A DNA stretch of 64,000 nucleotides from Paenibacillus sp. H1-7 (GTDB taxonomy: Bacteria; Bacillota; Bacilli; Paenibacillales; NBRC-103111). Shown piece by piece: positions 1 through 7,450 of this stretch (position 1 is its first letter; each line of letters starts with the position of its first letter). The stretch spans positions 7,988,501 to 8,052,500 of the forward strand of contig NZ_CP031168.1 in assembly GCF_022354825.1 (NCBI RefSeq). The letters run 5' to 3'. The notes beneath the pieces are model-generated. The model was not told the origin of the DNA. It ran no database searches and saw nothing but the letters and a program-made list of their open reading frames with translations. A program made the translations under genes and the position numbers.

Positions 1-31
1 AAAGTAATAATTGGAAAGAAACTGTACAAAG

Positions 32-56
32 TTCGACAGTCATATGGTATGATAGA
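32..56 (+). promoter_or_regulatory. Candidate extended -10 promoter for riboswitch leader
   Basis: A TATGAT hexamer at 48-53 is preceded by TG at 45-46, the layout of an extended -10 element. No good -35 lies at 17 bp. It sits about 30 bp upstream of the cyclic-di-GMP riboswitch, so it is the likely promoter of the leader and the secreted protein downstream. Confidence 0.4.
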
Positions 57-79
57 ACTATAAATAATTTTCGGCGCTT

Positions 80-176
80 TCAACCGATAAAGGCAAACCC
101 TGCGAAAGCCGGGGACGCAAAGCTACAGGGCCTTCCTTAGTCCGAACGGACTAAAATGGCAGCCAGTTACCGAAAG
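80..176 (+). ncRNA. Cyclic-di-GMP-I (GEMM-I) riboswitch
   Basis: The leader contains the conserved GEMM-I core in order: AAAGGCAAACC, a GCGAAAGC tetraloop hairpin, GGGGACGCAAAGC, a second hairpin capped by TCCGAACGGA, then ATGGCAGCCAGTTACCG. These are the signature elements of the GEMM-I aptamer (GAAA tetraloop docking into its receptor, plus the ligand pocket). The 3' edge runs straight into the ribosome binding site GAAAGGAG at 172-179 of the next gene, and I see no terminator in between, so control is probably translational (inference). TTTCGG near 70 could pair with CCGAAA next to the ribosome binding site in one of the two states. Confidence 0.93.
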
Positions 177-190
177 GAGAGCTTTTTTTT

Positions 191-991
191 ATGTTCAAAA
201 AACTCTTTACGATGACTTTGCTAGCCGCTCTTCTGATAGGATCGCCAAAAGGTATAGAGGCGGCTGCACCCTACATCATAGACCGCAGCGCTTTGGATAA
301 AGGCATCATCACGGTTGCCGGTTCCGACCTCAACGATACGAAAGCGATCGTGCGCATATCGAAGGACAATAACAAATACGATTATTATCTGACGAACGGG
401 GCCCAATATCCATTGCAGCAAGGCAATGGAACGTACAGCATCACCATCGCCCAATTCCTAAGTGAAAATAAATATAAAGTCGTCTCGCAAGAAAGCATCG
501 AGCTGAAGATGGACGACGAGAACGCCGTATTCTTACAGTCGATCCCGATGATCGATTGGAATAACAATACGAAAGCCGTCGCAGAGGCCAAGCGGCTGAC
601 GAGTGACGCGATGTCGGATAGAGAAAAAACAGCCGCCATTTACTCCTACATCGTTCGCAGCATTCAATATGACTACGCTAAGGCACAATCGCTCGATTCC
701 GGCTACACCCCTGATCTGGATGCCGTTTACGATACTTCCAAAGGGATTTGCTATGATTACGCTGCGCTATTTGCCGCAATGGCCCGCAGTCTAAACATTC
801 CGACCCGGCTCGCAATGGGTTACGAAGCTTCGGCCCCGGCTACGTTTCATGCGTGGAACCAAGTGTATTTGAAAGACATTGATCAATGGGTCACCATCGA
901 CACAACGTATGACGCTGCGCGCGTTCAAAATGGACAAGATACTCCGATGATCAAGCAAGCCGCCGATTATACTATTACGCAAATCTATTAG
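191..991 (+). CDS. Secreted transglutaminase-like domain protein
   Basis: This 266-residue protein starts with a signal peptide (MFKKL, hydrophobic stretch to about residue 18, probable cleavage after IEAA near residue 25). The C-terminal half carries a transglutaminase/protease-like fold: GICYDYA with Cys187, FHAWNQVYL with His220, and TIDTTYD with Asp237 form the expected Cys-His-Asp triad in the right order. The roughly 110 residues before it look like a beta-rich domain with no family I recognise. It probably acts outside the membrane on cell wall or surface proteins, but the substrate is unknown. It is the only gene behind the cyclic-di-GMP riboswitch, which ties its synthesis to the sessile/motile switch. 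Start ATG is 11 nt after GAAAGGAG. A terminator follows at 1031. Confidence 0.85.
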   Translation: MFKKLFTMTLLAALLIGSPKGIEAAAPYIIDRSALDKGIITVAGSDLNDTKAIVRISKDNNKYDYYLTNGAQYPLQQGNGTYSITIAQFLSENKYKVVSQESIELKMDDENAVFLQSIPMIDWNNNTKAVAEAKRLTSDAMSDREKTAAIYSYIVRSIQYDYAKAQSLDSGYTPDLDAVYDTSKGICYDYAALFAAMARSLNIPTRLAMGYEASAPATFHAWNQVYLKDIDQWVTIDTTYDAARVQNGQDTPMIKQAADYTITQIY

Positions 992-1030
992 TCTAGTTAA
1001 ACGCCCTTGCCGGGCGCACATTATGGACAG

Positions 1031-1057
1031 CCTGCATCCCATGCAGGTTGTTTTTTT
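1031..1057 (+). terminator. Rho-independent terminator
   Basis: CCTGCAT (1031-1037), loop CCC, ATGCAGG (1041-1047), then TTGTTTTTTT. It ends the riboswitch-transglutaminase transcript. Confidence 0.9.
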
Positions 1058-1252
1058 ATGCCTTTGTTCCTCTTGCAGACACTCTCTATGCCTCATAGAA
1101 CCCCGCTTCGCACTGGTAACCGTAAGTTGCCGCGGTACTGTGCTTCCCTATCCCGTCCCATCGTTTTTCCACATTTGGTCCAAAGTTTTGCCGGAGATGA
1201 CCTGTACAATAAATCTTGTAAGACACAACAACCTAAAAGGAGATGGAGAAAC

Positions 1253-1654
1253 ATGAATATTATCGCAGCAACCGTATTGGCAGGAAGTCTTTTGACAGGA
1301 ATCGGATCGGCAGGAGCAGGAGCGGATCAAGCTCATCCAGTGGAATTGAAAACATTGACACCCTCCGCACAAGCCATTCAAGTGGATGCATCGCAAACAG
1401 CACCGGTGCAGCTTATTCCATTGACTGAAGCGGGTGGGGATTCTGTTTCTACACAAGCGGTCAAAATGTGGATCAAAGCGTTGCCGGCAACATCGACTGC
1501 GGCTGCGCAATTGGAACAAGCGGACGGCGAGGTCATCTTGGTGAAGCCAATGGAAATAAAAGAAGGCAAATTGGATGATGCTGCAGCGGTACCGGTACAA
1601 CTGCACAATCTACAAACCGTGGAAGCGGCAAAACTCGTGCCTGCACAAAAATAA
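1253..1654 (+). CDS. Small secreted protein of unknown function
   Basis: A 133-residue protein starting at the ATG 12 nt after AAAAGGAG (1236-1243 region). Residues 1 to about 24 form a signal peptide (IIAATVLAGSLLTGIGSAGAGA). The mature part is rich in Ala, Val, Gln, Pro and Thr and has no cysteines, and I recognise no domain. The open frame extends further upstream, but the ribosome binding site and signal peptide both point to this start. It is flanked by terminators on both sides and is probably monocistronic. Confidence 0.6.
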   Translation: MNIIAATVLAGSLLTGIGSAGAGADQAHPVELKTLTPSAQAIQVDASQTAPVQLIPLTEAGGDSVSTQAVKMWIKALPATSTAAAQLEQADGEVILVKPMEIKEGKLDDAAAVPVQLHNLQTVEAAKLVPAQK

Positions 1655-1679
1655 AATCATACACGTTTCCTAATGAAAT

Positions 1680-1730
1680 GCGCCGGAACGGAGGTACTTA
1701 TCGTACCCGCCGTCCGGCGCTCTTTTTTAT
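1680..1730. terminator. Bidirectional terminator
   Basis: GCGCCGGA...GGTAC, a short loop, then GTACC...TCCGGCGC followed by TCTTTTTT on the plus strand. It lies between two converging genes (the small secreted protein and trpS) and could serve both. Confidence 0.75.
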
Positions 1731-1732
1731 AC

Positions 1733-2746
1733 TTAACCCCGTCTGCCGCTTTTACCGAAATAATCAATACTCATAGCTTCCCGCACTTCCAGCATCGTCT
1801 CTTGGGCTATGGAGCGTGCCGCATCCGTACCGGACATGAGCAGCTCGTCGATAAATGCCGGCTTCTGCTCATACTGCCGTCTGCGCTCCCGAATCGGCTC
1901 GAGCACCGTATTCATCGCATCCGTTACCCGCTTCTTGCAGTCAGAGCATCCAATGGCACCGCTGCGGCAGCTCTGCTCGATCTCCTGCCTTCCCTCCGGA
2001 AGAAAAGCGGCATGATAACCGTATATTGGGCAAATTTCCGGATGCCCCGGGTCGTGCTTATGAATACGGCTCGGGTCCGTTTTCGCTTTTTTGATCTGGT
2101 TCGCCACTTCTTCCTTGGACGAATCGAGATAAATGGCGTTGCCCATGCTCTTGCTCATCTTGCTGTTGCCGTCGAGTCCCTCCAGACGCTCTCCGACGAG
2201 AGCCTGCGGCTCCGGAAACACAGGGGCATACAAATCATTGAACCGGCGCACGATTTTTCTCGTCTGCTCGATATGGGGAACTTGATCCTCCCCGACTGGA
2301 ATGAGCGTCGCTTTGCAAAAGGCGATATCCGCCGATTGGCTTACAGGATAACCGAGAAAACCGTAATACATATCGGTATATCCCCGATCCTTGGCCTCCG
2401 TCTTGATGGTCGGGTTGTGCCGCAAAGCATTCACGGTAACGAACATCGAAAAATACACCGTCAGCTCGGCAATTTCGGGTATCATCGATTGCACGAACAG
2501 GGTCGATTTCGCCGGGTCGATGCCGACGGACAAATAATCGAGCGCGACTTTGCGCAAGTTATTCCGGATCAGCTGGGGATTGTCAAAATGCGTTGTCAGC
2601 GCCTGCACATCCGCAAGCATTATAAAGGTCTCATACTGCTGCTGCAGCTCCACCCGATTTTTCAAGCTCCCGACGTAATGGCCAAGGTGAAGCTTGCCGG
2701 TAATGCGGTCTCCAGTCAGTACACGTTCTTTCATCGTCATAGTCAT
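1733..2746 (-). CDS. trpS: Tryptophan--tRNA ligase
   Basis: This class Ic aminoacyl-tRNA synthetase charges tRNA-Trp. The 337-residue protein has the HIGH-type motif as GKLHLGHY near the N terminus and KMSKS in the middle (GNSKMSKSMGNAI), and its length is normal for bacterial TrpRS. The start ATG lies 7 nt after GGAGG; two more in-frame ATGs follow within five codons (MTMTMKER), so the exact start is soft. A T-box leader with a TGG specifier lies upstream, which independently supports the tryptophan assignment. The gene is monocistronic and converges on the small secreted protein. Confidence 0.96.
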   Translation of the reverse strand: MTMTMKERVLTGDRITGKLHLGHYVGSLKNRVELQQQYETFIMLADVQALTTHFDNPQLIRNNLRKVALDYLSVGIDPAKSTLFVQSMIPEIAELTVYFSMFVTVNALRHNPTIKTEAKDRGYTDMYYGFLGYPVSQSADIAFCKATLIPVGEDQVPHIEQTRKIVRRFNDLYAPVFPEPQALVGERLEGLDGNSKMSKSMGNAIYLDSSKEEVANQIKKAKTDPSRIHKHDPGHPEICPIYGYHAAFLPEGRQEIEQSCRSGAIGCSDCKKRVTDAMNTVLEPIRERRRQYEQKPAFIDELLMSGTDAARSIAQETMLEVREAMSIDYFGKSGRRG

Positions 2747-2904
2747 CGTAATTCCTCCTGATATGGATTATGAAATTGCAGATCGTTCGCCACCACCAAC
2801 CATCATCCATGGCCATCACCTCCTTTCAATGAGCTCTTGATCGGGCTTTGTGCTGTGCCGGCAGCACTTGTCACTACCTGAAGAAGAGCCTTACTGCCCC
2901 TGAG

Positions 2905-3235
2905 CTTCGGGAAAAATAAAAAAACTCCGTCCTGTATAAGGACGAAGTTGAATTCGCGGTACCACCTTGATTAGCCCGCCGCTGCCGGCAGACTCGCTTT
3001 ACGGGTACGGAGAGATACAGCTGCCGAAGACGGCGCTCTTGCTCGATACCCTGTCTTTTGTAACGGTAAGACATCCGCTTCACCTACCGGCCGTAGCCTT
3101 CAGATCGGAGCTCCGAAGCCCATTCAACGCTGCGCCGACACGGATTCGCACCAACCATCCGCTCTCTGCCGTCATTAGCAGCGCCTACTCTTCTTCATCA
3201 TCGCGCACTATTCATTTGCGCTATTATATCACAGA
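2905..3235 (-). ncRNA. T-box leader with tryptophan (UGG) specifier
   Basis: On the minus strand I see a TATAAT-like promoter near 3226, the GATGATGAAGAAGAGTAG start of stem I, AGAGAGC, the distal-loop sequence GGTTGGTGCGAATCC, then GAATGGGCT, in which TGG (complement of 3120-3122) sits where the specifier codon belongs. The T-box sequence AAGGTGGTACCGCG follows at about 2955-2968, then a terminator hairpin (ACTTCGTCC, loop, GGACGGAGT, T-run) at about 2915-2945. Uncharged tRNA-Trp should stabilise the antiterminator and let trpS be transcribed. About 170 bp between the terminator and the trpS start hold nothing else I recognise. Confidence 0.93.
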
Positions 3236-3299
3236 CGCCAGTGCGTTTCACTCCTAAATTTAACCTGTGCAAACCCAGTCGTTCGTCGGCAAATTGGAC

Positions 3300-4292
3300 T
3301 TAGCCTCTGAGAATGTTCTCGATTGCCGTCAGCTCTTCTTCGCTGAACTCCAGGTTGCTCAGTCCCGCTACCGCATCCTCGATTTGGCTCACTTTGCTTG
3401 CACCGATCAGAGCCGTCGTTACGCGGCCGCCGCGAAGCACCCACGCAACAGCCATTTGGGACAGCTTTTGTCCGCGCTGCTGAGCAATTTCATTGAGCTT
3501 GCGCACTTTGCCGAGCACTTCTTCCGTCAGCTCTTCCGGCTTCAGGAACACGCTCTTGCCGGCTGCGCGGGAATCTTCCGGAATGCCGTTCAAGTAACGG
3601 TCGGTCAAAATCCCTTTGTACAGCGGAGAATACGCAATACTGCCCACTCCCGCCTCGTCCAGCACATCAAGCAAGCCATCCTCTACCCAACGGTCGAGCA
3701 TCGAGTACCTTGGCTGATGGATAACGACCGGCGTACCCATGCTTTTCAAAATCGCCAGCGCTTCCTTGGCGCGGTCCGCTCTGTAGTTGGAAATACCGAC
3801 GTAGAGCGCCTTGCCTTGACGCACGATTTGATCAAGAGCAGCCATTGTTTCTTCCAGCGGCGTATCGTTGTCCGGACGGTGGTGGTAAAAAATATCCACA
3901 TAGTCCAGGTTCATCCGCTTCAAGCTTTGATCCAGACTGGAGATCAAATATTTACGCGAGCCGCGGTCGCCGTAAGGGCCAGGCCACATGTAGAAGCCGG
4001 CTTTTGTCGCAATGATCATTTCATCGCGGTAGCCTGCGAAATCCGCTTTCAAAATTTTGCCGAAGTTTTCCTCCGCGCTGCCTGGAGGCGGCCCGTAGTT
4101 GTTCGCCAAGTCAAAATGCGTAATCCCCAGATCAAACGCGCGTCGCACCATCGCCCGGCCGTTCTCGTATACGTCCTCGCCGCCGAAATTGTGCCAAAGC
4201 CCCAGCGATACCGCCGGAAGCTTTAATCCGCTTTTACCGCAACGGTTGTACACCATGGAAGCGTAACGTTCACTGCTTGGAATGTAACTCAT
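3300..4292 (-). CDS. Aldo/keto reductase, YghZ (L-glyceraldehyde-3-phosphate reductase) type
   Basis: A 330-residue NADPH-dependent oxidoreductase with a TIM-barrel fold. The AKR catalytic tetrad is visible: Asp and Tyr in FDLANNYGPPPG, Lys in ATKAGF and His in DIFYHHRPD. GISNY in the middle and LIGASKVSQIED near the end form the usual cofactor pocket. The N terminus (YNRCGKSGLKLPAVSLGLWHNFG) is typical of the YghZ branch of AKRs, which reduces small aldehydes such as L-glyceraldehyde 3-phosphate or methylglyoxal; the actual substrate is not shown by the sequence. The ATG follows GAGGAGG at 6 nt. It is divergent from an AraC regulator that probably controls it. Confidence 0.88.
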   Translation of the reverse strand: MSYIPSSERYASMVYNRCGKSGLKLPAVSLGLWHNFGGEDVYENGRAMVRRAFDLGITHFDLANNYGPPPGSAEENFGKILKADFAGYRDEMIIATKAGFYMWPGPYGDRGSRKYLISSLDQSLKRMNLDYVDIFYHHRPDNDTPLEETMAALDQIVRQGKALYVGISNYRADRAKEALAILKSMGTPVVIHQPRYSMLDRWVEDGLLDVLDEAGVGSIAYSPLYKGILTDRYLNGIPEDSRAAGKSVFLKPEELTEEVLGKVRKLNEIAQQRGQKLSQMAVAWVLRGGRVTTALIGASKVSQIEDAVAGLSNLEFSEEELTAIENILRG

Positions 4293-4416
4293 TCATATCC
4301 TCCTCAAATGGTCCCATAGGAACTCCCGTGACAGGCCGAGCTCCTTTCGGGCATCTCTTTTTGTTGTTCTTACATACAAGCGATGGTTTCATTCTAGCGT
4401 TTTCCTTGTCCAAACC

Positions 4417-4450
4417 ATATGTCAGCATGTATGATATATATGTCATGATG
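4417..4450. promoter_or_regulatory. Direct-repeat operator candidate between AKR and AraC genes
   Basis: ATATGTCAGCATG (4417-4429) and ATATGTCATGATG (4438-4450) are near-identical direct repeats 21 bp apart, exactly two helical turns. AraC-family dimers commonly bind such tandem half sites, and this pair lies in the divergent promoter region of an AraC gene. Confidence 0.5.
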
Positions 4451-4491
4451 TCTCTCGTTTATAAACCAGCTATGACCTATGGAGGTTGGCC

Positions 4492-5325
4492 ATGTCTCAA
4501 TTCGACTACCGTTTCACATCGGATCCTGCCACACCCTGTATAGAATTAAAGCTTTTTTACTGCGGCTCGGAGCAATGCGCTCCGGGACATTCCTGGGGTC
4601 CTGCATTGAAGGACCACTATAAATTTCTGTACATCCACAGCGGCAAAGGCATTTACCGCGTCGGCGAGCAGACGTACCGTCTCGGCCCGGGTGACGGCTT
4701 CCTGCTAAGCCCGGATGTTGTCTCTTATTACCGCGCGGACGACGAAGATCCGTGGGTTTACTCCTGGGTCGCGTTTGACGGACTGAATGCGGAGCTGTAT
4801 TTGACCCGTGCCCGCCTGTCGGCGTACCGGCCGATTTTTCGCCCCCGCGATCCGGAGGAGCTCGAACAGTGCTTCCATCAAATTTACGAAGCCTGCCAAA
4901 GAAGCGGAAGCAGCGACACCCGGCTGCTCAGCCATTTGTACGGGCTTCTGTCCGTCCTCATCGAGGAGGCTCACACCGATATTCGTGCGCCCAAAGCCGA
5001 GAACGCCCAGGACCTGTATATCAAAAAAGCGATCGAGTTCGTGCATATCAACTACTCGCAGACGGTAACCATCGCTGAAATGGCCGACTGGATCGGCTTG
5101 GAGCGCAAGTATTTGTCCAAGCTGTTCAAAGCCGCTACGGGGCTGTCTCCGCAGGATTATTTAATTCAGTTTCGCTTGAACAAAGCGTGCGAGCTGATGA
5201 ACAACCCGTCGCTGTCGATCGGCGAAATCGCCTACTCCGTCGGGTACAAGGACCAGCTTCTGTTCTCCAAAATGTTCAAGAAGCTCAAAGGCGTTTCCCC
5301 CTCGGAATACCGGAAGTCCTCGTGA
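4492..5325 (+). CDS. AraC family transcriptional regulator
   Basis: A 277-residue regulator. The N-terminal half is a cupin-type ligand-binding domain (HSGKGIYRVGEQTYRLGPGDGFLLSPDV). The C-terminal roughly 100 residues carry two helix-turn-helix motifs: TIAEMADWIGLERKYLSKLFKAATGLSPQDYLIQFRLNKA and SIGEIAYSVGYKDQLLFSKMFKKLKGVSPSEYRK. The ATG is 6 nt after GGAGG (4481-4485); an in-frame TTG two codons earlier lies too close to that site. It is divergent from the aldo/keto reductase gene, and a 21-bp-spaced direct repeat in the gap is the probable binding site. The inducer is unknown, but the family mostly senses sugars. Confidence 0.9.
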   Translation: MSQFDYRFTSDPATPCIELKLFYCGSEQCAPGHSWGPALKDHYKFLYIHSGKGIYRVGEQTYRLGPGDGFLLSPDVVSYYRADDEDPWVYSWVAFDGLNAELYLTRARLSAYRPIFRPRDPEELEQCFHQIYEACQRSGSSDTRLLSHLYGLLSVLIEEAHTDIRAPKAENAQDLYIKKAIEFVHINYSQTVTIAEMADWIGLERKYLSKLFKAATGLSPQDYLIQFRLNKACELMNNPSLSIGEIAYSVGYKDQLLFSKMFKKLKGVSPSEYRKSS

Positions 5326-5708
5326 CCGGAACGTGGCGCGCGGGGCGCACTCGGTCGATGGCGGTTCAGGCTACTGGAACACGGAAAATCCGCGTTACAG
5401 CTCAGCAGCGGCGCGTTCCGTTCGCCGTAAGCCGCTTTTTCCGCGCTACAGCGGGGAATCGGCTCGGACGGAGGCGCAACAGGCTGCTGTAGCGCGGATA
5501 ATCCGCGTTACAGCTCAGCAGCGGCGCGTTCCGTTCGCCGTAAGCCGCTTTTTCCGCGCTACAGCGGGGAATCGGCTCGACTGAAGGCGCTACTCTATTC
5601 CCATCTCAAGCTGAGAACGATTTCATCACAAATCGATGATGGTATTCCTGCTGCTCATCCCATACAATTGACCCATATTTATCCATAAAAATAGAAGAGG
5701 TGTGGGAT
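5326..5708. other. Intergenic region dominated by GC-rich repeats
   Basis: Nearly 400 bp without a credible gene. The first two thirds consist of two copies of an 80-bp repeat and related inverted elements. The remaining part is AT-richer and leads into the Nudix gene. Open frames across the repeats (5187-5584) have no ribosome binding site and a composition set by the repeat. Confidence 0.7.
5387..5579. repeat. Perfect 80-bp direct repeat, two copies
   Basis: Copy 1 is 5387-5466 and copy 2 is 5500-5579, identical over 80 bases and 113 bp apart. Each begins AATCCGCGTTACAGCTCAGC and ends GGGGAATCGGCTCG. Within and between copies, TGTAGCGCGGA and TCCGCG(C/T)TACA are inverted partners, for example an almost perfect hairpin GCTGTAGCGCGGAT/ATCCGCGTTACAGC spanning 5485-5514. 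This resembles the short palindromic intergenic repeats common in Paenibacillus; the identity points to recent duplication or gene conversion. Confidence 0.9.
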
Positions 5709-6209
5709 ATGAGCCACAGCTGGCACGATTCCTACTTGGGACAGCTTCGTCAAGTCGTAGGCACCAGGAAGCTCATTGTTCATTCCGTCCGGGCTATCCT
5801 GCTCGATGCGCAAGGCCGCGCGTTGTTCATCCGCCGCAGAGGCGACGGCAATTGGGGGATGCCGGCCGGCGCAATGGAGCTGAACGAATCCGTATACGAC
5901 TGCATGGTGCGGGAAGTCAAGGAAGAAACCGGTCTGGATGTATTGCGGGCAACGCTGATCGCCATTTACTCTTCACCGGTCAAGCAGTCTTACACCGACA
6001 GGTTCGGCAATGAGCATCAGGTAGTGGAGTATCTGTTCCGGGTCGACGAGTGGACAGGAAGGCTAGAGACCGAAACCGATGAGAGCACGGATGCGCGCTT
6101 TTTTACGATCGATGCCCTGCCGCAAGCATCCAGCGAGCGGTTTGCCCAGCACCATGAAGAAGTGTTCCAAGACTATTTGAGATTCGATGGTACATTGATT
6201 TTGAAATAA
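5709..6209 (+). CDS. Nudix hydrolase
   Basis: A 166-residue hydrolase of nucleoside-diphosphate-linked compounds. The Nudix box is complete: GAMELNESVYDCMVREVKEETGL matches GX5EX7REUXEEXGU with every metal-binding Glu present. The N terminus (VHSVRAILLDAQGRALFIRRRGDGNWGMPAG) is the usual first strand-loop. The ATG lies 6-8 nt after GAGGTG; the GTG three codons upstream has no ribosome binding site. It stands alone, so the substrate cannot be inferred. Confidence 0.92.
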   Translation: MSHSWHDSYLGQLRQVVGTRKLIVHSVRAILLDAQGRALFIRRRGDGNWGMPAGAMELNESVYDCMVREVKEETGLDVLRATLIAIYSSPVKQSYTDRFGNEHQVVEYLFRVDEWTGRLETETDESTDARFFTIDALPQASSERFAQHHEEVFQDYLRFDGTLILK

Positions 6210-6415
6210 CCTGAATGCTGCAGGTACTAAGCCCTCGGTATCCGTGTACATGCAAAAGACGCTTCCAGCCAGCCCTACTTTTACGCGGCTTTGGAAACGT
6301 CTTTGCTTATTGGATCGACTCTCTCCCTAATTCAACTTTCGAGACAGACAGCCTCTGCATGACGCTGAGGCTGAGGCTGTGCAGCAAGCCTCGCTTGCTT
6401 TGCAGCTGAGGAGCT

Positions 6416-7450
6416 TTACGCTTTTGCCCGCGCCAGCAAATACAGGAAGTACGGCGCGCCGATGACGGCGACAACGATGCCGGCCGGAATTTCGCTCGGC
6501 TGAATCAAGACACGCCCGATCGTGTCCGCCACGATCAGCAGAAGACCGCCCGCCAAAGCGGATGCCGGGACCAAGTACTGATGCTTCGGTCCCACCAGCC
6601 CCCGAGCAAGATGCGGGCCGATCAAGCCGACGAAGCCGATTCCGCCGCCGACGGCAACACACGACCCGGCCAAAGCGACAGCTGCCGCTATGAGTCCGAG
6701 GCGTTCTTTTTCAAGCGGCGTCCCCAGTCCCGTGGCGGTCTGATCCCCCAAAGTGAGCACATTCAGCACCCGTGCCTTATACATCACATAAGGGATCAGA
6801 ATGATAATCCATGGCAGCAGGGCGAGTACGAACTTCCAGTTCGAGCCCCAGATGCTGCCCGCAAGCCATACTTGCACGAATTGATAGCTTTGCGGATCGA
6901 GACGGAGCGTCAACACAATCATAGCCGCGCTTATGCCTGCCGCTACGGCAATGCCTGTAAGCACCATCCGTGTCGGCGACAGTCCTTCATTTCTGCGGTA
7001 GGCCAAGCTGTATATAAGCACGGCGGTCAAGCCCGCTCCGGCCAAAGCGAGAAATGGCAGCAAAAATACCGGAGCCGCCGCCTTGGTCGGATAAAACGAA
7101 ATGAACAGCACCACCATGAGCCCCGCCCCGGCGTTGATCCCCAAAATGCCCGGATCGGCCAGCGGATTACGTGAAATGCCCTGCAATATGCAACCGGATA
7201 CGGCTAGACCGGCTCCAACCAGCACCGATATGACGATTCGCGGAAGCCGAAACTCGAACAAAATCAACTCCTGCTTCGCTGTACCCGATCCGACTAAAGT
7301 CTTGATCACATCAATCGGAGCAAGCCTGGTAAAGCCCGTATTCATGCTGATAAGCAGCATGAGAAACAACAAAATGCCAAAGATCGATAACACCGTGACC
7401 GCGCGCACGCTTCGCCTGCGTTCCCCGACAGAAGACCGTAATGCTTGCAT
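6416..7450 (-). CDS. FecCD-family iron-siderophore ABC permease (second subunit)
   Basis: A 344-residue integral membrane protein of the BtuC/FecCD/FhuB family that forms half of an iron-complex import channel. Family marks include LPRIVISVLVGAGLAVSGCILQGISRNPLADPGILGINAGAGL near the N terminus and GFVGLIGPHLARGLVG and IPAGIVVAVIGAPYFLYLLARA towards the C terminus, with about nine to ten membrane segments between. The start overlaps the stop of the upstream paralogous permease gene, so the two are translationally coupled and probably form a heterodimer of the FeuB/FeuC or YfiZ/YfhA kind. Confidence 0.92.
   Translation of the reverse strand: MQALRSSVGERRRSVRAVTVLSIFGILLFLMLLISMNTGFTRLAPIDVIKTLVGSGTAKQELILFEFRLPRIVISVLVGAGLAVSGCILQGISRNPLADPGILGINAGAGLMVVLFISFYPTKAAAPVFLLPFLALAGAGLTAVLIYSLAYRRNEGLSPTRMVLTGIAVAAGISAAMIVLTLRLDPQSYQFVQVWLAGSIWGSNWKFVLALLPWIIILIPYVMYKARVLNVLTLGDQTATGLGTPLEKERLGLIAAAVALAGSCVAVGGGIGFVGLIGPHLARGLVGPKHQYLVPASALAGGLLLIVADTIGRVLIQPSEIPAGIVVAVIGAPYFLYLLARAKA

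Noticed and set aside
1673-2761. A 362-codon plus-strand frame over trpS
   Set aside because: It is antisense to a clear tryptophanyl-tRNA synthetase and has no family pattern or ribosome binding site.
3267-4226. A 319-codon plus-strand frame over the aldo/keto reductase
   Set aside because: It is antisense to a gene with all catalytic motifs; long antisense frames are expected from the codon bias.
5187-5584. Open frames running through the 80-bp repeats
   Set aside because: Their translations follow the repeat (low-complexity Arg-rich) and no ribosome binding site precedes them.
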